DNA of 64,000 nucleotides, taken from the NCBI RefSeq assembly GCF_000226095.1, contig NC_016477.1:3658001-3722000 (forward strand). Reading direction: 5' to 3'. This DNA is from Thermothelomyces thermophilus ATCC 42464. Taxonomy: Eukaryota; Ascomycota; Sordariomycetes; Sordariales; Chaetomiaceae. Positions within the stretch are counted from its first letter, which is position 1; each line of letters begins with the position of its first letter. Below are positions 12,168 to 23,951 of this stretch, in pieces. Below the pieces are notes generated by a model. The model was not told the origin of the DNA, did no database searches, and was given only the letters and a program-made list of their open reading frames with translations. The position numbers and the translations under genes were made by a program.

Positions 12168-13299
12168 CTTGTTGGTGCGTATCGGACACTATGGAGGGAT
12201 GATCAGGACTCGGGAGTGAGCGAGGCGCCAGTTTGCCAAGTGTCTGTGTGGGCGACCCAACGCTGCGGGGTAATTAATCAGAGAGAAGCGAAAAGTCGGG
12301 CAAAAAACTTGAACGTTTGCCGAAAGATCCGTTGTCAGTGAGCAAATGCACTCGAGAAGGAATGAAGGAGGGGTCGGTGTTATGAATAAGTTAGGATGTT
12401 AAATTGACCGGGTTTGGGGAGGTTGCGGGCCAAGACGATAGGAGGGAAACATGCTTCTCCGGCGCTTTGAGCGCTATCAAAGTCGCTGGGCCAGGTCGAA
12501 CAAGGCATGGTGCTTGATGTGTGGGTTGGCGATTGACATGGTATCCCCCACAACGAAGACGACGGGATTCCATGTTAGTACTGTAGTATAACTGGTAGGT
12601 ACCCTGCCAAACTTTCGGAACAGGTGTAACCGATGTAGATTAGCTAAGGTATGTATGTACGGATTGCTCACAGTAGCATACTGCGAAGCAAATCACTAGT
12701 TTCGTTGCCACATTGGTTGGAGCCTGGACTTGGGATCAGGGTTAGGGTTTGAACTTGGGCTCTCACACATGGAAATGCTTTTGGCCTGGTTGAAAACCAC
12801 ACGGCCCAGAGCCGCAAGCGATCCTTTCGGCGACTGCAAAGGGGAAAAGGAGAGAAGGGGGAGGGGGGGGACATGTTTCCGCACGGGCACGCCCAAGGCG
12901 AAAAGTGGTCTATATTTTGTACTGTACTGGATATTTGCAGCTGCTGTAGCTCTATGTGAAGACAATGCCCTAGACAATCTCGACAGCCGACCATCAGACG
13001 CAGTGAATGAACTGATGAACAAGAAATCCAGCGCTCAGAGAGGTACGGCATGCTTCTCCCTCCCGTTTAATCCCCAAAGAAAGAAACCGTAATCAAAAGA
13101 GATGGGATGTTGCCTCTCCTCCTCCATTGCGCCCCCTCTTCAACACCTTCAGATTCAGACCAGACGCCAGCACAACCCGAATCCAAACCCAAACGCCAAT
13201 GCTAGCACGAGTAAACAACCGAAGTCAGGCATCTCTGCCTGGACACTCGAGAGCCAAAATACAAGCCAACGCCATACCCCAGCCGCAGTAGAACGAGTG
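12168..13299. other. Intergenic, no gene seen
   Basis: Upstream region of the DUF255 gene and downstream of the small Cys-rich gene. It contains a short telomere-like AGGGTTAGGGTTT at 12738-12750 and a G-rich stretch near 12850-12870. A plus-strand ORF at 13102-13398 opens MGCCLSS but overlaps the better-supported minus-strand gene. Confidence 0.4.
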
Positions 13300-13608
13300 T
13301 TAGAGAGAAGAGATGGCGCGATTGTTGCTGTGTCGCTTGATCATAGACTCCCATGGGACAGGAGGCTGGTTCTTCGCCTTGCAGTCGCCGCAGAGTAGTT
13401 GTGGGACACTAGAGTTGCGAGATTCCGTCAGTCACACAATTGTATGAGGCCTTGGTGGAGAGCTCTCTGGCCCTGGAGAGACGTACTATTCATAATGTGT
13501 TATCTCGGGCGGGCATCGCTTGTGTGTCATGGTGTAGACATCGCACCATTCCGAGGCGATGAACCGTTGATGTCCGCAGAGATACTCCCGCTGGATAAAT
13601 TTGCACAT
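13300..13608 (-). CDS. Small Cys/His-rich protein (possible zinc-binding), uncharacterised fungal family
   Basis: Two exons on the minus strand, 13608-13487 and 13408-13300, separated by a 78-base GT-AG intron (donor gtacgt, acceptor ctctag). The product is 76 aa. The first exon reads MCKFIQREYLCGH, then SEWCDVY, then KRCPPEITHYE. The second contains LLCGDCKAKN. The spacing of Cys and His (C-x8-CGH, WC, RCPP, CGDC) matches a pattern I recall in many unnamed small fungal proteins and suggests a metal site, but no function is known to me. The splice codon is TA|T (Tyr), and the tail ends SNNRAISSL before TAA. It is the only gene I can support in the gene-poor 12.2-16.8 kb stretch. An upstream in-frame Met exists but the region between lacks family resemblance, so MCKF is chosen. 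Confidence 0.7.
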
Positions 13609-16600
13609 GTTGTTCGAGAAAAGCTGTGATGAATGCAGTGAGAATCCGGCAGCGGGTCCGAGGCGCGACGGCAAGGCGATGTTGGGAAAAAGAGCGGCAC
13701 ACTTGAATTGACGGGAAGTCTTGAGAGGTAGAACGGAGGCCGGCCTGTTGGTCTTGTAGCGTAGGGAAGTTAGATACCCGCTGTAATCGGCTTGAGAGGA
13801 AGGTCACTTTTTCAGGTAATCCTCAATTGCACCTAGCCGCCTGACTCAATTGCTCGATTTGTCGGGCTGCAGCGAGGTGAGAACGAGGCGCTCACGAAGG
13901 ATTAAGGTTGCGCCGACTTTGGCCCAGAAATCTCCGATCGGGGAACGGAAGGCAATCCGGGAGTCCCAAGACGGCGACTTGGAACCGGCTGGTGTCACCG
14001 AAGACGTTGGGACAGGGGCTTGCTCCATGCCATTCACAGCAATCTTTTGCCGTACACAAGACACGCCATGAGGCGCGCGCATGCCCATGGGGTAAAGGTT
14101 CAGCTGACCGTGGCGAAGAGGAGAAGTCGTAATTTGGGCCCTTGTCGCTAACTTTAGCGCAGTGGGCACTGATCCTTTTGGTGCCTTTTGCTTTTGGCGT
14201 ATCCAGGTGGCCGGCCTGCCGGCTTCCCGGGACCAGGGACCTGGGAGCAGGAGGCGTTTCGTCGAAGGGCAGCAAGCACGCCACCATACGGAGAGTAACT
14301 ACACAGTAGTGTTTTACACCAACTACCTACTGTAGTAGGGAGCGCTGGGGAAGTGGAGTTGACCTTTCTGAAACGTGCAGGAGCCCCGACTCTAGTGTAT
14401 ATCAGGTCTCCAGTAGCTTTCACTCCGGCGCGCTGCCCCGCAGCTGTCTTCAGCAGGCTATTATTTCGAGCTACAGGACAACCAAACTTGGTCGATTCCA
14501 TTGGTCTCGGAAAATAATCGCGATCTGAGTCTTGGAACGTTGTTCAACCTCGCCACTGCAAAGTTCGCTGTGGGGGCAAGACATATCAGACACGGCGCTA
14601 CGTTTGAAGCACAAGAAGGCAATGGCGTACACTTTACGAGTGTTGTGCTGATCAAGATGTATCCCAATTAGACGATGATTATCGCAGCTCACGACAAACG
14701 AGACAAAAAGCAAGAGCGGATTGGATGATTTGTCAAGCAGCGCAAGCCGAGGGTTTGCGCCTTTGCTTTCCCAAGATGGCAGGAGCCTCCCGCTCTCTGG
14801 GGTTCTGGACCCCCACGAGACAAGGTTTGGAGAGAGTTGGTTCCCCGACGCCGCCCAATTGCGTGCTGTCAGTTGACCAGTGCTGCATTGATCGCCCTGA
14901 ACCCCTGTATGAGGTAGCAGCAAGCGAGGCCGACGCGAGATCACGCACCAAAGCCGCTGTTGCGCGGATCAAGGGTGCCCGCGGCCTGGCTCCGACCAGC
15001 AGAGATCCCTCAAGCGTTGGAGCAGCCGAAGAAAGGGGGGAAAAGAGCCCAGCTCGATAGCCAACGATCCATCCCAGCTGTCACTCTTAAACCTATCCAA
15101 GTGGGTAAAGCTGTCATTTTGTGAGTGAAACTGAGCCTAAAATTCGAACAGCGTTGAGGGAACCAGTGCACATCTCAGCACCAGCAACGCGACTTCCCTG
15201 CCCTCAACCAAAGCGACTATTTTTCTTTCCTCTGTATCATTTGCTCTTTTCTCCTTTCCTGCTCTTTTGCTTTGTTTTCTTTCCTTCCTTTTTCTTTTTC
15301 TTTTTCCTTGTCTTTTCCCTTTCTAGTTATTCAAGTTAACGCTAACTATTCACTACGGAGTATTCCGCACATACGTAATTACTGCATGGTTGTGGTGCAC
15401 ACGCACAGCATGGGGCGAATCTCGTCCCTCCCGCAACTAACCAGTTTCACCATCGTCATTTCCGGGTGCCGGAACCGAAACATGGATATTACGATTAAGC
15501 AACTTGCAACGCCACCTCCAAGCAACTTGGGACACTATTACCCTGCCGTTTTATAAACCGCAGCAGCAGTAATCAAAAATCATTGGCGGAACAAAGGCCG
15601 ACCATGGCATCAGCATCCGACATTGCACGCGAGCAGCTTCTTAGCCAACCGAATCCAGGGATCTCTTTTCCAACACTTCATTACGCTCCGAGCTCTCCCC
15701 TGTCGAACCCCTTCTCTGCATGCCTAGCCCAAGCCGCATAAGGGCCATATGTCCATACGGAGTACAGCGTTGGTTTGTGCTACGGAGTAATTATAGGGCA
15801 TTGCCTTACGCTGCTGCCCAGCTTGAAGCGATACCCACACTGGAAGACAAACTTTAGGCGACCCAGGATGCCAGCAACCCTCTTTGCGGCATCTCACCAA
15901 TGTTCAACATGGCACGCGCTGGAAACACATCCCTCGTGAATGGTCCAGAGTGGAGCTTGCCACGAGAGTTCTACGGCGTCACGCCAACCCCCACCGGGAC
16001 ATCCGAATACCCACTGCCGATTTGGTCTACATGATCACGATCTATCCCACTCTGGTTCTCCCAAAGATCTGGTCTGGTTACATCCAGTTCTTAGCTGGCC
16101 TGTTCTGCCCTTGTGCGTTAATGAGGCAGCCTGACTTTCCCCACCGGTGGTCAATGCCTCATGAGTGAAGCTCAACGCTGACAAGAAGCCTCCACATTGA
16201 GTTCTCCGGATATTGAGGTACTGGCACAGCAAGGATACTCCTCTTGCGAGTCTCTCGGCCCATTCTCATTTGCAGATAGCAAGCTACCCGGTCGACGGAT
16301 TTAACACACTGCTTTGCTGGGCGAAGTCACTCCCGCCCGATATGCGGTTATTTCGTTGTCGACCGGACAATCATATGTCACGCACCCTCGGAGACCAGTC
16401 CAGCATTGTGTGATCGGCTTGATTGACTTGGGCTACTAACAGAAAACTCGAGACATTGCGGAAAAAAGGAAATAGGAGGGGAATTTCAAGAAAGTGAGAA
16501 AGCGGACAGTCCCGCCCAAGGACCTCCCAAGGCGATCAAGCGTCCCGCCCGGTTCAGGCCACTGCGTCTGCGCTTCGGATTACATCCGTTTTGGTTCCGC

Positions 16601-16784
16601 ACCCGCCATCTTTGAGGGATGGAAGACCGCTGAAACTGCCAGCCACGCGTCCCAAGGCCTAATGCAGTCGTATCTTCCGAGTGGGAACGGGTGACCACCA
16701 CCATACCGCCCCTCCCAGGCCTCCAAGAACCAACCACCAGGTGGACTACCCTATCCGCCCACGACGCAGACGACTGGGGAGCAC
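13609..16784. other. 3.2-kb gene-poor region
   Basis: Both strands carry only short ORFs without family resemblance. It includes a T-rich tract at 15200-15330 and three copies of the palindromic word TACGGAGTA at 15354, 15756 and 15781. A 45-codon ORF from ATG 15604 has a good start context but no further support. Confidence 0.4.
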
Positions 16785-17580
16785 TTAGTTGCCGCACGAG
16801 CGCCACGCGATGTTGATCTGCTGAGTGAGGGCAACGGTGGCATCGTCGTCAGTGATGAGGCCGATGGCGGACGAGTTGGTGCTGGTGAGGGCAATGCGGT
16901 TGTTGATGTTGAGGATGCCATTGGCGCCGCACGGCGAGAAGATGTAGCTGGCCGTCGGGATCTGGTCCGTCTTGGTGTACACCTGGCCCTGCTCCCAGAT
17001 GCCGCCGCCCGTGATGGACGTCTGCGTCGTCGTCGTGGCCGACGCGTCCTGGCTGAAGTAGTACGTGCTGTAGAAGGTGCCCGTCACGCCCGTCTCGAGC
17101 TGTGCGTAGCCGTGGTACGTGCTCTCGAGCACGGCAAACTGGAAGCCGCTGGGGTACTACGTGGGAGGCGAGACAGGTCAGCATCGCGTTTTTGGGCCGC
17201 CGTCTCTCGAGAGGAGATACTGGTCAGCTGCTGCCACCTACCTGGAGGTTCAAGTGGAGCTGGCAGTTCTTGCTCCTCTCAGTGGGGTTGAAGCCAGGCC
17301 CGATGTAGGTCTGGAACGCGTCGAAGCCGAAAGTGATGACCTATACGGGGTTGTCAGTGTCCGGTAGATCGAACCGTGGAAGGCAAGAGAGACGCACGGT
17401 CTTGTCGGGGGAGATGCTGGTGGACACGGTTCCCTGGGGGCATCCGTTGCCAGAGAAGCTGGCCGAGACGATCTGGATCTCCTTGGGGTCCGGAGCATCG
17501 GCCCAGCCATCATTGCCAACGACCGGACCGATGGGGCCGGCGGCGACGAGCGCGGGAAGGAGGAACGCGATGGAACGCAT
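16785..17580 (-). CDS. Secreted DUF4360 protein
   Basis: Three exons on the minus strand (17580-17398, 17340-17242, 17156-16785) encode 217 aa. The N-terminus MRSIAFLLPALVAAGPIG is a signal peptide. The mature part has DUF4360 features: IQIVSASFSGNGCPQGT, ISPDKTVITFGFDAF, YIGPGFNPTERSKNCQLHLNL, and the C-terminal NIAWRSCGN. Four Cys are likely paired as two disulfides. DUF4360 proteins are small extracellular beta-rich proteins of unknown function, often expanded in filamentous fungi. A TATAAAG box lies about 140 bases upstream. Introns are 57 and 85 bases. Family assignment is from pattern memory; no catalytic role can be claimed. Confidence 0.88.
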
Positions 17581-20500
17581 TTTGGCTGACTTGGAGCAAC
17601 GAAACCGGGTTGTTCAAGACCTGAGGATGCTTTGGGGGAGTTTGAGAGTGCGGACAGGGGCTGTGCTGGTGCTGGAAGAAGGAGAGAAGACGGCGTTGTC
17701 GATGACGATGATCGGTCTTTATATCCCTTTCTCGCACCTCAGCTCTGGCAACCAGACTCTCTTCGTGCTCCCCTCGCCAGCCCCGCCTCCTCCCACATTC
17801 CGTCCACATTGCGACACAGACGGCAGCCCTCCCGACCGCGGAGGGAATGTTGCGCGCGTCGAGGTCGTCCTTGGCGCCCCAAGTCTGACTTCGTTAATTT
17901 GCATATCCAGATTGATGCATCCGCCCTATGGGGTCCAGCGGCCTGCGCCGATGTCCCTGCCTCCGTCCTTGCGGAGGCCGCTAGAGCCTGTTTCCGGAAC
18001 GTAAAAATTCGCGTCGTCTTTGGTGGCTGGTCCGGGCCCCGAGGTCGTTCTCGCACGTTCGTTAGGCTGTGGTGGTTCGGTGGTTCGCGGCAAGCCGAAT
18101 TTGCGGATGAAGTGAGGATAAATGAAACAGATATTAAGACGGGACGCACAGCTCTTATGTGCTCGCCTCACAGCGTACCATCGACCCGACCTAGCCCGCT
18201 TCGAGACCCAAGTCGGTTCGTGTCGGTTCGGTTTCGCGGCCTGGTCGCTGACAAAACCCCATTCACTTCATGAAGCTGATTCTTTTTATAGAAACCGTTT
18301 CCAAACTTTGCCATGTCAACATCGCCGCCCACCGGATCGGGGGCCAGTCCCTGAACCTTGGAGTCTCGGGTTTGCCGGGCGGTGAGCTGCACCGTTGCAT
18401 CGCCCCGAATTCCAGATCCAGCCACGGGAGGCGCCGGGCTTATACAGTAGACGTAGTCTCGAGTCTGCGTGGCAATGGCAGGGCGAGTCGAAGTTGCAAA
18501 TCAGCCCATCGATCTTCCCTGAGCTGCTCAGACCCGGCAGAGTGGGCAGAGGCGACATCCAACACATCGACGGGGAAATTCCCGTGCTGATCTGTTCCTG
18601 CAACCCGGACCTGGCAGCCCGCGTTGAGCCGTCCCACCGTGCTACACAGAGACTCACCTGGCTCCGTCAAAAGGTACTATTTTTGTGGCGGCGCAAGGGG
18701 CTGGTTGATTAAGCTTAATTGGGGATCCACTGGGGACGTTCCCTGCATGGCAAACAAGGCGAGTCTGAGTCGTGGCATGGTTGCATCTTTGCTGCGTCGG
18801 GGTAAGCTGGGAATGCAAGTCAGCTGATACAAGTGCATGAGGGCCCCAAAGGTCCTGCTCACCCTATCTCCGCGTCCGCCGGCAACGGCAACTCGGCATA
18901 CGCCCTCACGAGTGGTTTGGATTGGCTGTGGACGTCACCGTCCCTCTCATAGGCACCATCACAATCGACGGTTTTGCCACAAGAACGGCGTTTGCCCGTT
19001 GCAGCCTGGGCTTGCCTCTCAATAGCTCGCACCAACTTTCGCTCAACCATGGTTCTGCCATACCGTTCTTGCCATACGGAGGAGTAATGGGAATACCTGG
19101 TCGAGCTGCCAGTCGCTGCCCGGAGCGTCCCTCAGCCTGCACTGCATGTACGAGGTAAGACACACACCACTCCATTTACCGTGATACCCGCCTCTTCGGC
19201 TTCCTGTCAGAGAAGTCCGGTTATTCATAACGCCTCATTTTCCAGAGCTTTCTAGGGCTGCTTGGCCTGTGCAATTCTCCCCTCAATTGCGGAAGTCCGG
19301 GTCTGAATCTCGGGATCGGATCCAGACAATGCCCCTGGCCCACAATCAGCAGGATCAGGTTCGATGTAACGTCGACCAACCCGGAACGGTCCTTCGTGGC
19401 ATGCAACAGAACCTCGGACGAGTAAGTCCCGTTTAGGAACAGTCAATGAATAGCCGGCCAAAAAATGAAGCCGACTCAAGTACCAGCCATCACGGTCCTT
19501 CATTCACTCCGCAACCAACACCGCTGGGGGAAAAACAATCCAAATACGGTAACCCATGTTGGTGCCAGGCTAGAATCCGGGGCTGAGCTCCCAATATTCC
19601 CCCTCTCATAACCATGGAAACGCCATATTGCAGTTGCAAGTTGAAGTTGCAGTCCTGTCAGCCACCTGCACGGTACCGCTCCTGCTGCTCCACGCACGAG
19701 GGGGAGGCAGTTGGCGCGCATCGTACCTAGGGGTCGTCTACGAACTTTCGTGGCTGATCTTGCTCAAGGACCCTCTCGTCATGGCAATCTCCATGGACGG
19801 CCCTCTCACCACTGGTGCACTTATTTGGCACGGAACCCAATATGCCTTCCACGATTTTGCTGGTACCCTCCCTCTTGAGTCGTCGGTATCACAAAGATAA
19901 GAATAGCAACAGGGTATATTGTAATCCGTATATATTGTGTGATGCCAGTCGGCGAAGCAACAAAACCGGGCTCGATGAGAAGAGTGAACCGAGTCGTACG
20001 CTTCGTGTTCGCTGTGATAAATCGACGTTAGTAGCGAAGGTCCACGTCCTGTTCGCGCAGACGCTGCACACTGCCTGCCTACTACCACCACCATGTACAT
20101 AAGAGCAGTACGGATCCACGGGCATGAGAGCACGGGATCGAAAATATCGTTCGCCAGCACCAGAACGGTCAAGTTCTGGGCCCTGGACCTGGTACACATG
20201 TGCTCATGTCCTCCACGGGCAGGACCCCGTTCCGGATAGTTACCAGGCTGAGGAGCAGCGGATGTGAAGGCGAGCTGCTAACCGTAAGGGGATGAGACCC
20301 CGGGGCTCGACCGGAACGCCGGAAGACACAAAGTGACCACTGCCCATGACTGACCGTCTTGGGGATGGTTGACCGCGCATCAGATCGGATTACGGAAACC
20401 GCCATGCCGTCTGCTGCACCCATGATCGACATGATCCTCCCGCCAAGAACCAAGGGGAGGGGGGTAAAAAGGGGGGGGGAGGCCCCCATCCCAAAAGACT

Positions 20501-20917
20501 GGTACCGCACAGCGCATGAAGCATCTTCATCCGCCAGGACGTTGGAATGGATGCGGAGAATGCGGAGAAGCAAAGGGGTTACAACGATACGACAACCTCT
20601 GAACCACCTCCCTTCTCCGCTCCCCTCTTCCCTTTTTTTTGTCTGATCTATCGTCGGGCGGAGGCTGAAGGTCGGAGAGAGGGTTAACGTAACAGACAGA
20701 CCATGGAAGACGCTGCGGAAGTGGCGTGACTTGACAAACGCCAATGCATTTTCCCCGCGCAAAGACGGCGCAGAGACACAAATGCATGCCGCCTGAAGCA
20801 AATGCATTGCAATAATAAGTACGTTGTACATACATCTCTCAACAGAGCACGCTACATGATCAACTTTTCCCATCCTCATTGACTTCCCCGTCTGCTGGCC
20901 CCAGATGACCCAACCCC
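17581..20917. other. 3.3-kb gene-poor region
   Basis: Apart from the DUF4360 promoter I see no coding region with family resemblance on either strand. The right end should contain the 3' UTR of citrate synthase. Confidence 0.4.
17717..17723 (-). promoter_or_regulatory. TATA box of the DUF4360 gene
   Basis: On the minus strand the sequence reads TATAAAG, about 140 bases upstream of the start codon at 17580. The position suits a TATA-type, highly inducible promoter as expected for a secreted protein. Confidence 0.5.
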
Positions 20918-22536
20918 TTACTGCTTCTCAACCTCCTTGAGGATACCAGCCAGGTTGATGCTCTTGGGCCGCTCAATTGGCAGGCCAAGGGCCCGATCCC
21001 AGATCAGCTGGGCCAGGGGACCCAAGCCGCGGCTCACGCCAAAGGTGGCAGTGTAGTAGAGGGTCTCGTGGAAGCCGTAGTGGTGGAACAGGACGCCGGA
21101 GCTGCTGTCGACGTTGGGGTAGGGGTTCTTTGTCTTGCCGTGCTTCTTGAGCACCTCGGGCGCGATGCGGCTGTTGGTCTGGACCAGCTTGAAGACCGGG
21201 TCGCGGGCAATCTCCGGCCGCGCGGCGGCGTAGTCCATGAGGGCCTCGAAGCGCGGGTCGGGCTTGCGCAGGACGGCGTGGCCGTAGCCGGGAACGACCC
21301 GTCCCGAGTTGAGAGTCGCCCAGAGGTAGTCCTGCACGTCTTGGTCGGTGTAGGACTCCGGAATGGCTTCCTTCATCTGGAGGATCCAGCGAAGGACTTC
21401 CTGGGCGGCGAGGCTGTGTGGGAGGTATGTTAGTTAGTGTTTCTGTCTTGTCCACAAAGAGGGCGAGCCGGGACTGAGGATAGGGGGGGGAGAAGCATAC
21501 CCGTGCAGCGGTCCGGCCAGACCCTGCAGACCGGCGCTGTAGCTGAGGAAGGGGTCGCTCAGAGCGCTACCCACTAGATGTGTCGTGTGGGCCGAGACGT
21601 TGCCGCCCTCGTGGTCGCCGTGCAGGGCAAGGTACAGGCGCAGGAGGTCCTGGAAGTTCTCGTTCTCCGGGCCGCCCTTGCCGAGCATGGCGGCGAAGTT
21701 GTAGGACCAGTCCTGCTCGAAGTCGATCTCGGCAGGCAGCGGGCCGCCGCCGCGGTAGGAGTTCTGGTAGATCTTGGCGGCAATGGTGGGCAGCTTGGCG
21801 AGCAGCGAAATGCAGTCGTCAAAGGTGGGCTCCCAGTAGTCGGCCTTGCTGAGGCCCTTCTCGTAGGCCTTGGCAAACTTGGAGGTGTAGTTGAGGGCCG
21901 AGACGGCAATGGCAAACTGGGTCATGGGGTGCAGGTCGCGCGGGAAATTGTCGAGCATCTTGTTGACGAAGTCGGGCAGTTGACCCTGCTCGGCAAGCTC
22001 GCGCGAGAACTGGCGGACCTGGTTGACCGAGGGCACCTTGCCGGTCAGCAGCAACCAGAACATGGCCTCGGGCAACATCTCGGTGCCCGTCTTGCCCTTG
22101 GGCAGCTCCTTCTGGCAGTCCTTGATGGTGCGCCCGTGGAAGCGGATGCCCTCGTTGGCGTCGAGCACGGAGCCCTCCCAAACCATGGCCTTGAGCCCGC
22201 GCATGCCGCCAATGGTGTTCTCAACCTTGACCTCGCCGATGACCTTGGACCCGTGGGCCTTGACCTTCTTGAGCAGCTCACGCTTCTCGGGGATAACCTC
22301 CTTGAGCGTCGTCTTAAGGTCAGGCTCGGCGGTCGCGTATGACCGGCGCGCATGGCAAAGGGGAGTCACAAAGGGCTGCTGGCAGTCAGCGATTGCTATC
22401 CTCTCGACGTTTTCCTCTCGATCGGCCAAGACAAACGGGGGGATGAGGAGAAAATCCGGGGCATCACTATATTCGTCTGGCTTACCCGCAGGGCCCCGGT
22501 CAGGGCGCGCCGTCCCGTCCTCAGATTCAATGCCAT
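20918..22536 (-). CDS. cit1: Citrate synthase, mitochondrial
   Basis: Condenses acetyl-CoA and oxaloacetate to citrate in the TCA cycle. Three exons on the minus strand (22536-22486, 22378-21501, 21413-20918) encode 474 aa, the size of fungal mitochondrial CitA. The N-terminus MALNLRTGRRAL is an Arg-rich presequence leading to SYATAEPDL. Catalytic blocks are present: the His in LHGDHEGGNVSAH, the His in PGYGHAVLRKPDPRF, and the Asp in PNVDSSSGVLFHHYG. The C-terminus is EVEKQ, with no SKL, so a peroxisomal form is not expected. The first intron lies inside the targeting region and ends at a tandem NAGNAG acceptor (ccagcag), so a one-Gln variant of the presequence is possible. Methylcitrate synthase is the main alternative, but overall wording fits CitA better. 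Confidence 0.95.
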
Positions 22537-23951
22537 TGTGTGATGTTATGATGTTCCTCCTGCCACGAAATGCGGACTTGATGATCGAGAGAGATTTGGC
22601 CGGTTCCCAATTTATTTACTCGGGTTCTGGCAGCGGCGTGCGGGGTGCCGAGCTATCCCTGTTGCTGGCGGCTTCGCGAACGTGACAAGCGATCGCGGGT
22701 TAGAAGGCGTAGTTGTCTTACGACAGCTTTCGAATTCTCTATAATAGGGAAAAACAATTGAATTCAAATTCTCGAGTGATCGGAGAGTTTTAATTGTCTC
22801 AGCGAATGCCCCTTCTTCTGCATGTGCAACTGCAGCCGGGGGCCTCTTTGATTTGCCGACCCCAGCCCTTCGCACGTCACGCATCCCCAAGCCGAGGAAA
22901 GCCGTCGGTGCCCCGCATGGGCTGCCGTTCCCCGGACAAACGGTTCTGGGGAATAACCCATTGGCCAATGGAGCTGGGGCAGCATCCCTCGGCTTTTGCG
23001 GCTCGCCACTCAAGCTGACCGCTCCCCATCCCCGACCTTGTGAAAGGAGGACGGATTTCACTACGATTGCCCTGACTCCACAGCAAAGCCCGAGAAGGCA
23101 GTATAATTACACTGCAATGTGTGTGTGCGAGCCGTGCCCAAGTGTTAACTGCTGGTTTTTATTGAGCCATCAAAACAAGTTGATCAATCTGCAGGGTATC
23201 TCTCTTGGCCAAGGTCCGGATCTCGTTTATCTCACAAGCAACTCCTTATCATGAATTGCACGTGGAGTGTGCCAGTACGGATGACGGACTCCCCACCACG
23301 CATTCCGTACCTGAATGTCCTCGAATGCTACAAGTTTTGGACCCGAGATATGATGCATATTGAAGCATCAAGACAGACAAAGATTTAAACGAAGAATATT
23401 ATGTTTTAACCTTGGTTTTAGTGCCACCCTAGCAGGTCGTGTACACCTCCTCCAGGATTCTGAATCCTAGCGTGGTACATGGGTCGCCCGCAAAATCTCC
23501 TATTGGCGCAAGTACCGCGCTAGGATTCAGAATCCTGGAGGAGGTGTATATCCTCCTTGCCTTCTTTCCTGTCCTCACCGCCAAGACCTTAATCAGTATG
23601 GTTCCTTGGCCGGGCCCCAGCGCATGACGCTTTTTTGGGGTTCCCACGAGCGTGTCCACATCCTTGATTGGCCAGTTCAATTCATCAGCTCTGCCCCTCC
23701 AAGAACCCTTATCGCGAGACCCTGCGCATCTCCTCTCTGCCCCCGCTGACGACATCAACAGCAAAAGGTTCGACCTTTTCTCGGAGGCACATTTGTTATC
23801 TGCATGCGCAACTTCTCACCGTGGTCAGATTTTTTTTCCTCGGTTTTGTGACCCTTTTTTTTTTAACTGCGCATCGTCCGAACCTACAAACGCCCAACGA
23901 TTTTTCCACTGCGAGATTAGGTAGTCGAGACGCGAAATAGAACTCTTCACC
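22537..23951. other. Divergent intergenic region, citrate synthase / GS-like
   Basis: About 1.4 kb between divergent start codons. It includes the 37-bp inverted repeat at 23442-23548. A pyrimidine-rich stretch (23820-23870) precedes the GS-like start. No gene is supported. Confidence 0.5.
23442..23548. repeat. 37-bp inverted repeat with nested palindromes
   Basis: Left arm 23442-23478 and right arm 23512-23548 are reverse complements with one mismatch, separated by 33 bases. Each arm contains the palindrome AGGATTC-T-GAATCCT. Both outer ends begin with TA next to CACCTCC/GGAGGTG. The size and symmetry would fit a small fold-back or MITE-like element or a cruciform-forming site. There is no transposase here and no second copy in this window that I can see. 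Confidence 0.85.

Noticed and set aside
13102-13398. Plus-strand ORF opening MGCCLSS (N-myristoylation-like)
   Set aside because: It overlaps exon 2 and the intron of the better-supported minus-strand Cys-rich gene, and its body is low-complexity Asn/Pro/Gln.
15604-15741. 45-codon ORF with a good start context (gaccATGG)
   Set aside because: No family resemblance, no splice partner and no promoter feature; could be chance in 3 kb of non-coding DNA.
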